Shown: one piece after another, positions 20,778 through 32,125 of the stretch | How positions within the stretch are numbered: position 1 is the stretch's first letter | Layout: the number at the start of each line of letters is the position of its first letter | NCBI GenBank assembly: GCA_022385805.1 | Contig: MU277682.1 | Coordinates: 533,792-593,378 of the forward strand | Length of the DNA stretch: 59,587 nucleotides | Direction: 5' to 3' | Source: Pilatotrama ljubarskyi | Lineage: Eukaryota > Basidiomycota > Agaricomycetes > Polyporales > Polyporaceae | Notes under the pieces: model-generated | What the model saw: the letters and a program-made list of their open reading frames with translations, nothing else | Told to the model about the DNA's origin: nothing | The model's database searches: none | Translations under genes and position numbers: made by a program

Positions 20778-23412
20778 ATGTCGGTGAGCAGCACCTCTCA
20801 CCCGCTGCCGAAAGGCATCTGCTTCAAGCTCGTATCCCCGGACTGTGATGAAGATCCGCCCTCCCTCCAACGGGTATGTTGCGACTTCCGACGGCTTCCG
20901 CCTTCCGGGCTGCGTCTGACTATATCATCGCCAAGCGTGCTGTCGACGCATGGCGACGAGGATGGACCTTAGAGTCCGGCCTTCCCTGTGGCGTGTATCT
21001 GTCCGAGGATGTATTGGTTCTGCATGGCAGTCCTGCGGATGGAATGGCTTCATCACAGGCATCTGCCTCCGAGTCAGCCGCAGCCGAAACGGAATCACAG
21101 ACATCTGCGCAGTCGATAGCGGGCACGGACTGGTCGGCCGCTCCTGGCTCTGAGAACACTGGGGTATGTTGTCGGATTCCGCAACCGTCAAAGATAGCTC
21201 GCACTGAAATTTTGCTCCCAAGATAACATCTGATGACGATGACGATTCTCTCAAGGACGTCACTGACTCTGTCGACGTCTCTCAGTCCGAAGATAGCAAA
21301 CCCATGTACTCGGCTGCTTACATAGCGGCGACCATGACGAGTATCATCTTGGATCAGGCAAGCTCTACGGAAACGAGTGCGTTGACGCCGCTATATTGTC
21401 CCCGGCATCCTTGTTCACTGATGTCCCGTGGATGTCTCAGAAAACTTCTATAGTATTGAGCTGGTGGGTTCCAGGCAATAATGAGTATCGCAGGTCGCCA
21501 TGTATGTTGAAGGGCCTGATGATATAGCTGACGCGCCAAGAACATCCCGATTACGTGGGCGGCTCGCGTGTCACTTCGTTCCTGCTCGAGATTGACACAG
21601 GTACGTGCAACGGTGCAGGTGATATATGCAGTGCAAGCGATCCTGTGTTTGATATCCCCTGTCAGGTTCGAACACCACGTAGGTGCCCAACTATAGCTTT
21701 GAGCTGCTCGAAGTTCATGTGCCCTCGTCCGTCAGATGGGTACGAGGAGAGAATGTGCGCAAGATCGTCAAAGCTATTCCCGCTCCAGCAGCGGAGCGCA
21801 GCGGCGGACGAGGACGTGACAGGAGTCCCAGCGGATATGTCATCGAACGCTTCGCATGGAACGACATGCGAGGCAAATCGTGCTTGCTTAACCATAACAT
21901 ATTCATCCCCAACGTCCCACCCGACTCCACGACAGAAATGACGAGCTGGGACGGTCGCGTGCGTTACGGTTCACGTGACGGTAAGCGCGTCGTTCGTGAG
22001 TAGCTTTCCTTCGCTCGCTGGTGGTGCAATTATCTGATAGCGGTACCCTCCACATTCAGTCCTTGGTCGCCTGCCAAGGGATTTGCCTCGCAAATTCACG
22101 ATTCCACACTCTTACAGCTGGACGAAAGATGCGAGCTGGCGGGATCCGATCGAACTCTACTATGCCCCTGCGGTCGCAATCTGCGGGACTGAGGACCTCA
22201 TCTTAAGAGCTCGGTTCGGTGGCCTACTTGGCTTAGGAACTCTGAAGTGAGTACACGCTGCCTGTGCGACCCGACTAACAGCTGAGCGCCGAGCCGTTTC
22301 ACCGTCAACCCTCCTGGGGCTATCTAGGCATCAAGATGCGTTCGCACACGCCTTGCGAGCGCCTGCCCTGGCAGTAAAAATGCCTGTGAGCACTCCACCA
22401 TTTTGGTACCAAAACCGTATCTCACAACTGAAATTTTGGTTAGAGCTTCGCATGGAAACTCGTGGACAGTATGGATACTGTGCCTGAAGAACGGGGCATT
22501 ATCATGTATTTCCTGCTTCGGCCTCAACCGTCCTCCGAAGATGGTACACAGACGTAAGCACCATCCATAACTATGCGTATGCCTTCCCTGGTTTATCATG
22601 AGCTCATATATCACTGGCGTCCAGAAGACGCGTCAAAAGCTATCTGGCGCTCCAGAGCTGGCCTTGTCGACACATCCCACGATGGTCTCCACAGTTGCGC
22701 GTGATTGGAGGCAGCCGTTATTGGAAGCTCTTCCTCAAAAGTATCAAGATCTGGAGCGACGTTGAAGCGACAACTGCGAGTGCAGAGTCCCTGCGGGGCA
22801 GGATCCCGGCGTCACATACAGAGGTCAATATCGCAGTGATTCTCGATACAGGTGAGAGGCTCAGTGCACATTGAACCACGGGCCAGTCACGGTGTCATGC
22901 TCATCGCCCATACTAGGAGCGTCCTCGTCGTATATCCCGGCCTCCAGACATCAAACCCTTGTTAGCGTGACTCCATTCCTGTTCGGAACTCCTCTCGGGA
23001 CGTCAACCTCTCAACTCCCTGCTCCATTCTATCTCTCGGAATCCCGCGCTCGGAATCGGGAGACGACGGTGGAGCTCCTGTTCAGCGACAGCGGTCGCAC
23101 CATCAGCGTATACGTCCCCGCTTTAGGATTCCTCTACAACGCCCAAGGGGAGGGTCTTGTATGGCCCTGGGATGCGCGGCGCATGGGTGACGGGGCTGAA
23201 GACATGGGATTGCTGGGTCTGGTGAGTTAGCAATTGGTGCTACGCCGCCGACCATACATCACCAACACCATGCATAGAACTTCTTTCACGTCGTCTATGC
23301 GGCGTTCCACATACCCGAGGAGATGGATCCATACATAAGGTTGGCTCCCCAATCCCGCAGAGAGGCTGCTGGAGGTCGTTACGACGTACCCGAGGAGGCG
23401 ACAAGTGGCTAG
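20778..23412 (+). CDS. Pepsin-like (A1) aspartic protease, copy 2, intact
   Basis: Thirteen exons join into 622 aa: 20778-20873, 20936-21163, 21223-21376, 21441-21463, 21528-21600, 21666-21678, 21736-21995, 22060-22246, 22328-22385, 22444-22553, 22625-22851, 22917-23221 and 23278-23412. All phases agree and most junctions recur in copy 1. About 165 residues of Ser/Asp-rich N-terminal region precede the first lobe (NFYSIEL). The first active site, LLEIDTGSNTTWV, is split by two introns around a 13 bp exon. FGGLLGLG follows. The second active site is VILDTGASSSYIP (Asp codon 22845-22847), and NFFHVVYAAFHIPE is near the end. Both catalytic Asp are present. No signal peptide is visible at the chosen ATG, which is unusual for this mostly secreted family; an upstream exon could supply one. 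The F-box gene converges on it 400 bp away. Confidence 0.85.
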
Positions 23413-23813
23413 TCAATAGGTGTACTAATGAAGCTGTGAAGCATGTATGGAGAATGCCAAGTGAGATGTTTCCGCAGAGTATTTGTTGTACGATTTGTTG
23501 CCCGTTAATGGCATAATGCCATACTCACAAGCCGCAGAACTTCCTGTATATACGACATTGTCGTGGTACCACCACTTATAATGAGTAGTGTCGTCATGGG
23601 GCCTTTGAAATAGCGGGCAAGGTGGCGGTGAATCTCGCTCGTACATGCATTATCCCATTGTTGTGCAAGCAAGTCGTAGCTGCACTTCTGATAGAGCTTC
23701 CTCCGTAAAGCACAACTTCATGCATCGTGTAAATAGTAGGTACAAAACGCAGAGGAAATATAACAATGACATACTGACGGTGACCCCTGCTTAGAGTTGT
23801 GGTAGAGCGCTAT

Positions 23814-25652
23814 TCAGAATTCAAAATCATCGAACTCGTCTGGTATCGGTCTCTGATACTGCGTGGCGGGACCAGGGTCATCTTCCATTCTGTAGTTTTC
23901 AGTGGGTTATGGCACTGCTGCCTAGCGGTGCAATGCAAAGCGACTCACCTGACGCGGCCGACTGCTAGCAAATCGCTCTCCAAGCGCGCCGTCGCTCGGC
24001 CAGTGTCCGTTCGTTCCACGCGGTACGGTAGCCACGCGTTGGCCCAGTAGTCGCGTAGCAGATGACATACATATGCCAACGAGGGAGGGGCCTCTGCGGC
24101 GAACGTGTTCGCGACTGACTGGAGAAGCTTCCTGTGCGCTTCGAAACCATCAACTGCCTTGCGGTTAGGACGGGGCATGAAACACACGAGGGGATGGGGT
24201 GTGCCTTGGAAGTCGAGGTGGATCCGTAGGACTCGGAGGTGGGCCAGGGAAGAGAGCGCCCGTGCGACGTTGGCCTGAGTTTACTGTCATTAGGTAGTCA
24301 CAGACCGGCATGAAAGAAGCGCACCACCGGAACGTCGTCGTTATCGCGCGATCGATATCGGAAGATGGTCAGAGTGCGGAGGTTAGGAAAGTGGGAAGCG
24401 ATGCTGCGGAGAAGCGTGGCATCGAACGCATCTTCTTCGTACTCGATCTCCAGCTCCTCTAGTGAACGCGACTGGCAACGTCGCAGCAGCGTGTGCATCT
24501 CGGAGGCCTTCAGAATGGGAGACGTCCACCTTAGCTCATCTTCTACCGTCCTGCGGTCGTGTCGGTGTTGATGCATGTAGTGGCGAGGGTAGCATCGGAG
24601 GGTCAGACTGCGGAGTGTTGTCGGAAGATGAGAATAGAGCTCGTCTGTGGGCTCAGGATACGCGATCGACAGATGCTCGAGGTGCTCGCAGGGGAACCGG
24701 TCAAGCTCCTCGACACGCCAGTATGCTTCTCGATGCTTGTGACCGGATACCGCGCGCAAGAGTGTCAAGGAACGCAGGTTGGGCATACCAGATAATACAG
24801 CCAGCAGAGGCACAGAGACGTCAGTGGCTGCCGTGGGGTAATCTCCCTTAAGGTGTAATTCCCGGAGCCGAGGCAGACGCAACGAGGCCATCCTGGCGAG
24901 AGGGGCCACGTCGAGAAGCATGGTGAGATGCTCCAGGGAGTGCGCGAGGTTGCTTACGAGAGAATCTGCAAGTGCGACCTCTCCGATAGCGTTTCGCGGA
25001 TGGCATCGATACTCTTCAAGCGGGAGCGTCAGAGAGGCAAGAGTGCAGCGCGGAGATCCGAAATCCGGAGGAATGGGTACCGCACGATCTGGAGAGACTT
25101 GTAGGACGAGGTGGCGGACTTGTGGACACGATAGTACCGTTTGAATCCCGTCCCACAACGAGCCATTGAAATAGCAAGCAACGATAACGACGGTTTCGAG
25201 AGCGGGCATGCGGAATAGGAGTTGCACAAGGAGCCTCTGGAATTGTTGGGGAAGTTGCTCGTCGCAGTGCGAATCACAAACATCTTGCCATGTACCTATA
25301 ACAGTCAGACGTCTCGACAAACGTATAAATCAGACGGTTGAAGAGTATCGCATCCGGGAGTAGTCTTGACCTACCTGATGTAGTCCCAGATGTCGGACGG
25401 AGGGGGGGGCAAGAGGACTACCCGATGGGCGGAGATGGAAGTGCAACGGAAGAGACACGGTTTGCAGGCCTGCCTTATATCTCGGCAAGTCATCGATAAT
25501 GCTCGAAGGTTTCCGTCGAGACGGAGCAGCTCGAATACGTGGACAAGCACATCGTAGTTCAGACGGCGCAGGAGGGACCTGCCATTAATGATGTCAGCTC
25601 CTCTTGGTAACGTCCAGCAATGTTCAACCCGTCAATGCACTTACGACTGCAT
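23814..25652 (-). CDS. F-box/LRR protein, copy 2, intact
   Basis: Five exons (25645-25652, 25375-25578, 24325-25312, 23949-24274, 23814-23889) give 533 aa in one frame. The first coding exon is only 8 bp (ATGCAGTC before GTAAGT), and the same splice is seen in copy 1. An F-box-like motif (RLNYDVLVHVFELL, then NLRALSMTCRDIRQACKP) occupies residues about 8-45. At least six degenerate leucine-rich repeats follow, such as LPRLRELHL, MPNLRSLTLL, CEHLEHLSI and FPNLRTLTI. The C-terminal tail is acidic (DEFDDFEF). In Agaricomycetes such proteins form large, fast-evolving families presumed to be SCF substrate adaptors; the substrate here is unknown. The upstream sequence differs from copy 1 by small insertions that fall outside the frame if this start is right. 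Confidence 0.8.
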
Positions 25653-26102
25653 GCCGGCTGCTCCTGAGCCACTGAAGTGCGAGGCTAAAACAGATTTCGT
25701 TGCTTTGTACAACGGTCCACGTCGAGGTTCACGTTCAGGTTTGCTGGACCGGACTACGTGGGTGGGCCGTAGGTCACGGTGGCGTCTACGTATACAGCGC
25801 GCGCCTCTGTTCTCCGTCCCCGGAACGCGGGCAAGAAAATGAGAGCTGAAGTGTCTGCCGTCGACGACGTTCACCGAGTGCCTCGACGATGTGCATCCTG
25901 GGATAGCGCCTCTATCTTGACTTGTGACACCCACTTTCACGACCTCGGACCTACGTGCGATCCGCTGGGCTCTGCTTTCAGCGCTGCGCGTATAGACTTC
26001 ACCAGCTTGCCCCGGACTCAGCCTCAACGCGCAGTCGGACGACATTCGGACGACCACACATCCCTGAGATAATCTCAGCTTGCTGCTGTTGACCCACTCG
26101 TC

Positions 26103-27297
26103 ATGGAGGTTGCGCCGGAAGAGCTACAGTCGACGGACTCGATCACAGTGCGCGCGCTGAAGGACATTTCCTTCGGGAGCATCGCGGGCATCGCGTCCAA
26201 GATATTCGAGCACCCTTTCGACCTCACGAAGGTTCGCCTGCAGTCGCAGGTGCTCGATGCCGAGGCGCGCTTCAAGGGGCCACTAGACTGCCTCGTCCAG
26301 ACATGGCGCAAGGAGGGCATACGCGGGCTATACAGGGTAAGTTCTCTTGTTTGCCTCTTGCTCTCCTGTGCTCGCCTGCGGGACGGGCGTGGAGTTTGGG
26401 CATGGGCTGAGATCATGTGGGGTGTTGCAGGGATTGCCCGCACCAATTGTGGGCGCGATGGCGGAGAACGCGTCGCTGTTCTGGGCGTACACGGAGCTGC
26501 AGAATGCGATACACTGGTGGACAGGCATGCCGCGCACGCAGCAGCTCTCGCTCGGCCAGCTCGCGCTTGCCGGCGGTGGTGCAGGGTGCCTTACGAGCTT
26601 CGTCCTGTGAGTCCTGTTCGCTCTCTTCGGCTCGCTGCCTCTGACCGCGCGGTTTTACAGAACCCCCATCGAGCTGGTCAAGTGCAAGATGCAGGTCCAG
26701 ATGCTCATGACCCCCATATCCGTCGCCTCCTCATCCCCCTCCTCCGCCGCGGAAGCCGTCCTCTCCGCACACCCCAGCGGTCCTGTCCCCTCGTCACCCT
26801 CGCCTTCCTCTCCCCTCGCCGCGCGCAAGCTCCCCGGCCCAATAGCCGTCCTGGCCTCCGTCGTGCGCGAGACTGGCCTGCGCGGGCTCTGGCTCGGGCA
26901 CACCGGGACGCTCATTCGCGAGACCGGCGGCGGCGCAGCGTGGTTCGCCTCGAAAGAGGGCGTCGCACGGCTCCTACTTAAACGACGCGGCGCGACAGAC
27001 AAACGCGAGCTGCGCGCGTGGGAGAGCGCGTTTGCGGGCGCGTGCGCGGGCGTCGCGTACAACGTCGCGCTCTTCCCGGCGGACACGGTGAAGAGCGCGA
27101 TGCAGACGGAGCTGGAGCTGCGAGGCCCGCGCGCGGGCGGCGCACGCCCGACGTTTGCCGGCATATTTATGGATATGTGGCGCGCGCAGGGGCTGAGGGG
27201 GTTGTATGCGGGGTGCGGGATCACGGTCGCGAGGGCGGTGCCGAGCAGTGCGTTGATCTTCTTGATTTACGATGGGTTGAGCAAAAGGTTTGGGTGA
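26103..27297 (+). CDS. Mitochondrial carrier protein, ornithine carrier type
   Basis: Three exons (26103-26336, 26431-26606, 26661-27297) encode 348 aa. The three mitochondrial carrier repeats are clear: HPFDLTKVRLQ, TPIELVKCKMQ and FPADTVKSAMQ each carry the P-x-[DE]-x-x-[KR] signature, and each repeat ends in a G-[IL]-RGL-type turn (GIRGLYR, GLRGLWLG, GLRGLYAG). Length and repeat sequences fit the inner-membrane family, most like the yeast Ort1/Arg11 ornithine carriers that export ornithine for arginine synthesis. A Ser/Pro-rich insertion of about 45 residues follows the second signature and is longer than usual. An amino-acid or carnitine-type carrier is the main alternative. The family is sure, the substrate less so. 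Confidence 0.85.
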
Positions 27298-29004
27298 ACC
27301 GTTGGAGAGGGAAGGGCCGCTAATGCATATAGAGGTGAGAGTGGATGCGAGCCTCTGGGACCCGAAAGTATACCACTGGCAATAATGCTGATCACATGGC
27401 ATCATAGATGTAGACACATATCCCCACTAGACAGCATATACTACTACCTCTCCGGCGAAATATCCCATGGAAGATGAAGCCCTCCATACTGGATCATCAA
27501 GCTAAGCCGATCGAGCGGTGCTGAGTGCGCTCAAAGTCGTTCCGCGACAGCCAGAGTGGTTCGTCGCAGAGAGGTCAACTGACTTCTCCTTCTCTAACAT
27601 GGAAGGAGTAGCTCCAAGCTTGGAGTCGCGGTCGCAAGGCTCCCCGAATTCCGAGCATGGACCACCGCACAGCAGGTGCTTTACCGGGCCAAGCATCATC
27701 TCGGAGTGCTGCAAGAACGAGCGTCGGTGATTCCTCTCCAGGTATAGCATGGCTCGGACGTGGATTTAATTCGTACCTGCAACGTGCTCGGTCGCAGATG
27801 GGCACAAGTACGTGTTGGTCCTCATACATGTTGCACGGTGGGCTGAATGAGCATAGCAGAGAGCCAGGCGCGGTCATAGGCCCTCTGAACGTACGACTCT
27901 GCGCAAGTAGCTGAGCAATGTGGAGGCAATTTCCGCGCTCGATGTATCGGGCATCCTGGAAGCTCTATCTGAGCACGCCTGTGGCCTGCCTGGCTAAGCG
28001 GCGGGCAGCTGATTCTCGCTGACTTTTCCTTACTATGTCCCACACGCCATCCCTGTTGGCAAAGCGCCAGCTGAAAGAGAATGCCGATCGCTGTGGGCTA
28101 ATGCTGGACTCATAGGCTCGGAGAGGGGCCGCGATTGCTCCTGCGCTGCATAGTGAGACTCAGCAACGTGGAGAAACGGTTCCTGGTGTTTCATAGGTAA
28201 GCATTTCAATGCTGTCTTGGTAAGTACGAGCGCAGTATGTTCGATGCTTACGAGGCTTCAGGTAGCATCCGCAGCTGTGCGCTAGGTCTGCGTTGCGAAG
28301 CTTCTCGAGTCGGCGGCGGAGACGATCGAGCAGCAGCCTGTCATAGCATAGTGAGCTCCGCCGAGTTTGGGGATTATCTCTAGAGTCGAGAGTCGAGAGT
28401 CAGCTGCAGCGACCGAAGCGCCGCCTTGATTCGAGGCAAATTCGTTCAGGCTGTGACTCCATTAGCTTGCGCAGGGCGCTGAGCATTGTATCGTTTCTGA
28501 TACAGCCCCTTCAGCCTTTCGTGAGTGTTGAGCGAACTTAGGTGAGTGCTCCTGCAGCCTGTTGGAGGGTCGTCCCGCTCGATTACCATGACTGCATACG
28601 TATCATGAACTCACACAGCACACAGGCACCTACAAGGATCAACGAAAGCTCGTGCTGCTGTCTATCACTCAGTCGCGCGGATTGTCCCTTATGGGCCAAG
28701 ACATCGATCTTCGAGACACAATTCCCGATAATCTCGGATTTACGCTGGCGCACCCACTGGATATCCCGACTCGCACAGTGCACCCTCCGCCTCTTGTTCA
28801 TAAACGCACAGCCGCGCATTGGATGCACAGCCCCGGCAATACATTGCATTCCCGCTTACGAGGGGTGATGAGGAGGGTGCATTAGTCACCTGCCGTCGCT
28901 TGTCGACCCGTCGTCGCGTCGTCGCGTCCCATACGTACAGTACGTCTGGAGAGACTGCAATCGTCAAGAGCCGCGTTCCTATGGCTTGTGTACGTGCGCT
29001 GTCC
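27298..29004. other. 1.7 kb intergenic stretch, nothing recognised
   Basis: Short conflicting frames on both strands, no splice-supported gene and no tRNA-like fold noticed. A small tandem repeat of AGAGTCG units lies near 28383-28402. Confidence 0.6.
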
Positions 29005-29011
29005 TATATAA
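29005..29011 (+). promoter_or_regulatory. TATA box of the first Ure2p-like GST gene
   Basis: TATATAA about 86 bp upstream of the ATG at 29097, followed by a C-rich, purine-poor leader typical of fungal promoters. Confidence 0.55.
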
Positions 29012-29096
29012 GAGGGTTCACGGGCCATGCAACAGCACATCTCATCCATCCACCATCTACCTCCCAACTCGCCGTACCTCCCATCCTATTCTCGCC

Positions 29097-30126
29097 ATGT
29101 CCCAAAGCAAGCCCAAGTTGACGCTCTATGGCCACATGGGGCCCAACCCTCTGTGAGTCGCTAACGAAATAATGTTGCCAGCGCAGTGTGCGAACCCAGT
29201 ACTAACACTTCATGTGTGTTAGGAAAGTCGCCATGGTGCTCGAGGAGCTCGGTCTGGAATTCGAGACCGTCGAGATTGACATGCGCCAGGAAGAACACAA
29301 GAAGCCCGACTTCCTCAAGCTGAATCCGAACGGCCGTCTTCCTGCGCTTGTAGACCACAGCAACAACGGCTTCACGATCTGGTACGTCAGCGATGCTTCG
29401 TCCTGTCGTCCTGTCGGACTTGGGACCCCACGAACAGGAATTGACGAGCCTGTGCTTTACTAGGGAGTCCGACGCGATCATCCTGTACATCGTCGAGAAG
29501 TACGACCCAGAGCACAAGCTGAGCGTCGCGGGCGCGAACGAGAAGTTCACGCTCATCCAGTGGCTCTTCTTCCAAGCGTCCGGCCAAGGGTGCGTGCGAA
29601 GAATCTTCTGTAAGCCTTGAGAAGGGGCACTGTGCTGACATCGCCCTGCAGACCGTACTTCGGGCAAGCCTTCTGGTTTATGCGTTACCACCCTGAGCGC
29701 ATCCCGAGCGCGGTGGAACGCTACCAGAAGGAAATCCTCCGGGTGTTCGGCGTCCTCGAGAGCGTGCTGTCTAAGCAACAGTGGCTCGTGGGAGAGAAGC
29801 TGACCGTCGCGGACATCTCCTTCGTCATGTACGTCCCTCGCTCGTAGTTTTCAGCTGAGGGCGTCGCCAATGCGGTTTTGCCTCGCTGGACAGATGGAAC
29901 GAGACCGCGGTTGCATACGCAGGACTCGATCAGCTCGACGGCGTCGATATCGAGAAGCAGTTCCCTGCTTTCCACAAGTGAGCATCTTCGGTTTGCGACG
30001 AGAGGTACGCAGAGGGCTGACAGCGTTCCTAGGTGGCACCAGAAGCTCCGCGCCAGGCCGGCCATCGCCAAGTACATTGAGAAGCAAACGCAGGCGGTGG
30101 CGCAGACAGCAGCGCAGGCAAAGTGA
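29097..30126 (+). CDS. Ure2p-like glutathione S-transferase, tandem copy 1
   Basis: Six exons with introns of about 50-65 bp join into a protein of about 235 aa. The N-terminal thioredoxin-fold domain has KPKLTLYGHMGPNP, KVAMVLEELGLEFETVE, LNPNGRLPALVDH and WESDAIILYIVEKYDP; the [ES]-S glutathione-binding element and the cis-Pro before ALVDH are present. The C-terminal helical domain has YFGQAFWFMRYHPE, ERYQKEILRVFGVLE and WLVGEKLTVADISF, the capping-box motif of GSTs. It most resembles the Ure2p-like class expanded in wood-decay fungi, which conjugates or reduces xenobiotics in the cytosol. The next gene is its close paralog with the same intron positions. The stop is TGA at 30124-30126. Confidence 0.88.
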
Positions 30127-30883
30127 TTGAGAACAGCATGGGGCCGCAAGTCATACTGGTTTGATTTTTGGGGTCCATGTGAGTAGGGGGCTTGAATGTC
30201 ATGAGCAACTCGAAGGAAATGTTCTGCACTGTACTGCACACACCGGTGTGCGCCGGCAAAGATTGCAACGCTCTTTTCTGCCAATGCAGCGGAGTTTCTC
30301 CCCATGTCTGGTGAGCTCTCCGAATGCTTAGCTGCTACAATCACTGGATCCTTGGCCTCGGCCAATTCCCATACGCCACATATCCGCCGAGCAGATCTCA
30401 GTACTGGGCTCCAATTGTTGTTGAAAACCTGCGGTCTCATACATTCCGCTTGAGCTCAAAGGACCACACACTGGGCTGAGGTCCACTTGACGCGAAACCC
30501 CCGCTCGTGAACACGAGCATCCACCTGGAGATCCACCAGTGAAAGCGCGTTGCAGGGCAACGAACAGGGGAAGCAGTGCTAGCAGACCTGCCTGGATCCC
30601 GAGTACCACGAGAAGTTCCTTCTTTTGAGAGTTGCCGGACTGCTGCGTGGGGGACGCGGACGGCCGGCAAAGGCTCGTGTTCTATCGAGAATACGTCGTA
30701 GGGGAAGACGCGGGTCAGTAGCTAAGCGCTAAGCTTAAGCCTGCGCATCGAAGCATTGCGTGCGTATCTCTGATAGACCTGGCTCTACCAGTAGCGCAGA
30801 AGTTATGACTCGAGCACCTGCCTACCTTTTAGGTGATGGCCCCGCAGCGGGATATAGTGCACCAACACCCAGATCGTCACAGC
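30127..30883. other. Intergenic space between the two tandem GST genes
   Basis: No gene seen. It holds the terminator side of the first GST and the promoter of the second; GATATAG near 30851, about 30 bp upstream of the ATG, is the only TATA-like sequence noticed. Confidence 0.5.
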
Positions 30884-31964
30884 ATGTCTCAAAGCAAGCC
30901 CAAGTTGACGCTCTCCGGCGACATCGGACCCAACCCCTTGTGAGTCTGTCGGTCAGACTAGTCCGCCGGATGCGCGTGAACTGAACGCAAGCCTCTGTCA
31001 CGGTGGCGCCGATGCAGAAAGGTCGCCTTGGTGCTGCACGAGCTCGGGCTGGAGTACGAGACCGTGAATGTCGACACCACCAAGAACGAACAGAAGAGCC
31101 CCGAGTTCCTCAAGCTCAACCCGAACGGCCGCGTCCCCGTGCTCGTCGACCACAACAACAACGACTTCACTATCTGGTACGCATGTCGTGCTCCGTCATT
31201 CCCGTGCGATAACGCTCATTCGGGCGAACACGCGAGCTGACGGAATTACACCCGTCGCAGGGAGTCCGGCGCAATCCTGCTGTACCTCATCGAGAAGTAC
31301 GACCCGGAGCACAAGCTGAGCGTCGAGGACCCGGAGGAGCATTCTCAGCTTCTCCAGTGGCTCTTCTTCCAAAACTCGGGTCAAGGGTGCGTCCTTCTGC
31401 CGCTCATTCACCAGTCTGCCGGAACCCCGAGGCCGAGTAGGAAACGTCGGTGCTGATACGTACGCACATGTGCAGACCGTACTTCGGGCAGGCGATGTGG
31501 TTCCTGCGCTACCACCATGAGCGTGTGCCGAGCGCGATCGAGCGTTACCAGAAGGAGATCCTCCGCGTGTTCGGCGTGCTCGACAACGTGCTGTCCAAGC
31601 AGGAGTGGCTCGTCGGTGGGAAGATGACCATCGCCGACCTTGCGTTCCTCCCGTATGTCGCAGGACAATAGCTGTCCCAGGCGCCAAGCCGAGAGTCAAT
31701 GTGCTAACCGTCCTGAACTTGAACAAATAGGTGGAACTACGCTGCGATCTACCGCGGAGGACTCGACCAGTTCGAGGGCGGGGTCGATGTAGAGAAGCAG
31801 TTCCCTGCCTTTTACGAGTGAGCTGATATATTGAACGTACGCGTGAGGCTGAGAGGTTTCGCAGGTGGCACTTCAAACTAGCCGCTAGGCCGTACGCCGC
31901 GGAGTTCCTCAAGCAACGTCAAGCGGTACGAGCGGCCGCGCGGGCCCAAGGTCAGACGCAGTGA
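30884..31964 (+). CDS. Ure2p-like glutathione S-transferase, tandem copy 2
   Basis: Paralog of the gene at 29097 with the same first residues (MSQSKPKLTL) and the same intron positions, about 240 aa, stop TGA at 31962-31964. Glutathione-site motifs are LNPNGRVPVLVDH and WESGAILLYLIEKYDP, with the more usual Ser-Gly-Ala after Glu, where copy 1 has Ser-Asp-Ala. The C-terminal domain has YFGQAMWFLRYHHE and WLVGGKMTIADLAF. The C-terminal tail (RQAVRAAARAQGQTQ) has diverged. The pair arose by tandem duplication and has drifted enough to suggest different substrate preferences, which is inference. Confidence 0.88.
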
Positions 31965-32125
31965 AGTGGGATGATGCCCGCCGGGGCATTCGGATGCTGC
32001 AGACATAGGAATGAGAAGTGATCAGGATGTCATTAGCATATCTAGAATGTGTACGAATACAGTTAAGATGCGTCGACGAGAGCTGTAGAACTCGCGCCGT
32101 CATGGTTGGCTCTACGCGGTTAGCG

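Larger units (their letters stand above)
20690..25680. repeat. Duplicated two-gene cassette, copy 2 (intact)
   Basis: Second copy of the aspartic protease plus F-box/LRR unit, in the same orientation as the copy at about 3.95-8.95 kb. Both genes read through all exons without stop or frameshift. Confidence 0.85.

Noticed and set aside
21679..21682. TAG right after DTGSNTT in the aspartic protease, seen in both copies and at first read as a shared nonsense codon
   Set aside because: It lies inside an intron: splicing from GTAGGT at 21679 to CAG at 21735 restores SNTTWV, and the matching intron works in copy 1.
25670..25740. Apparent frameshift upstream of F-box copy 2 relative to copy 1 (about 10 extra bases)
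   Set aside because: It falls upstream of the ATG at 25652 that gives consistent splicing in both copies, so it is probably in the untranslated leader.
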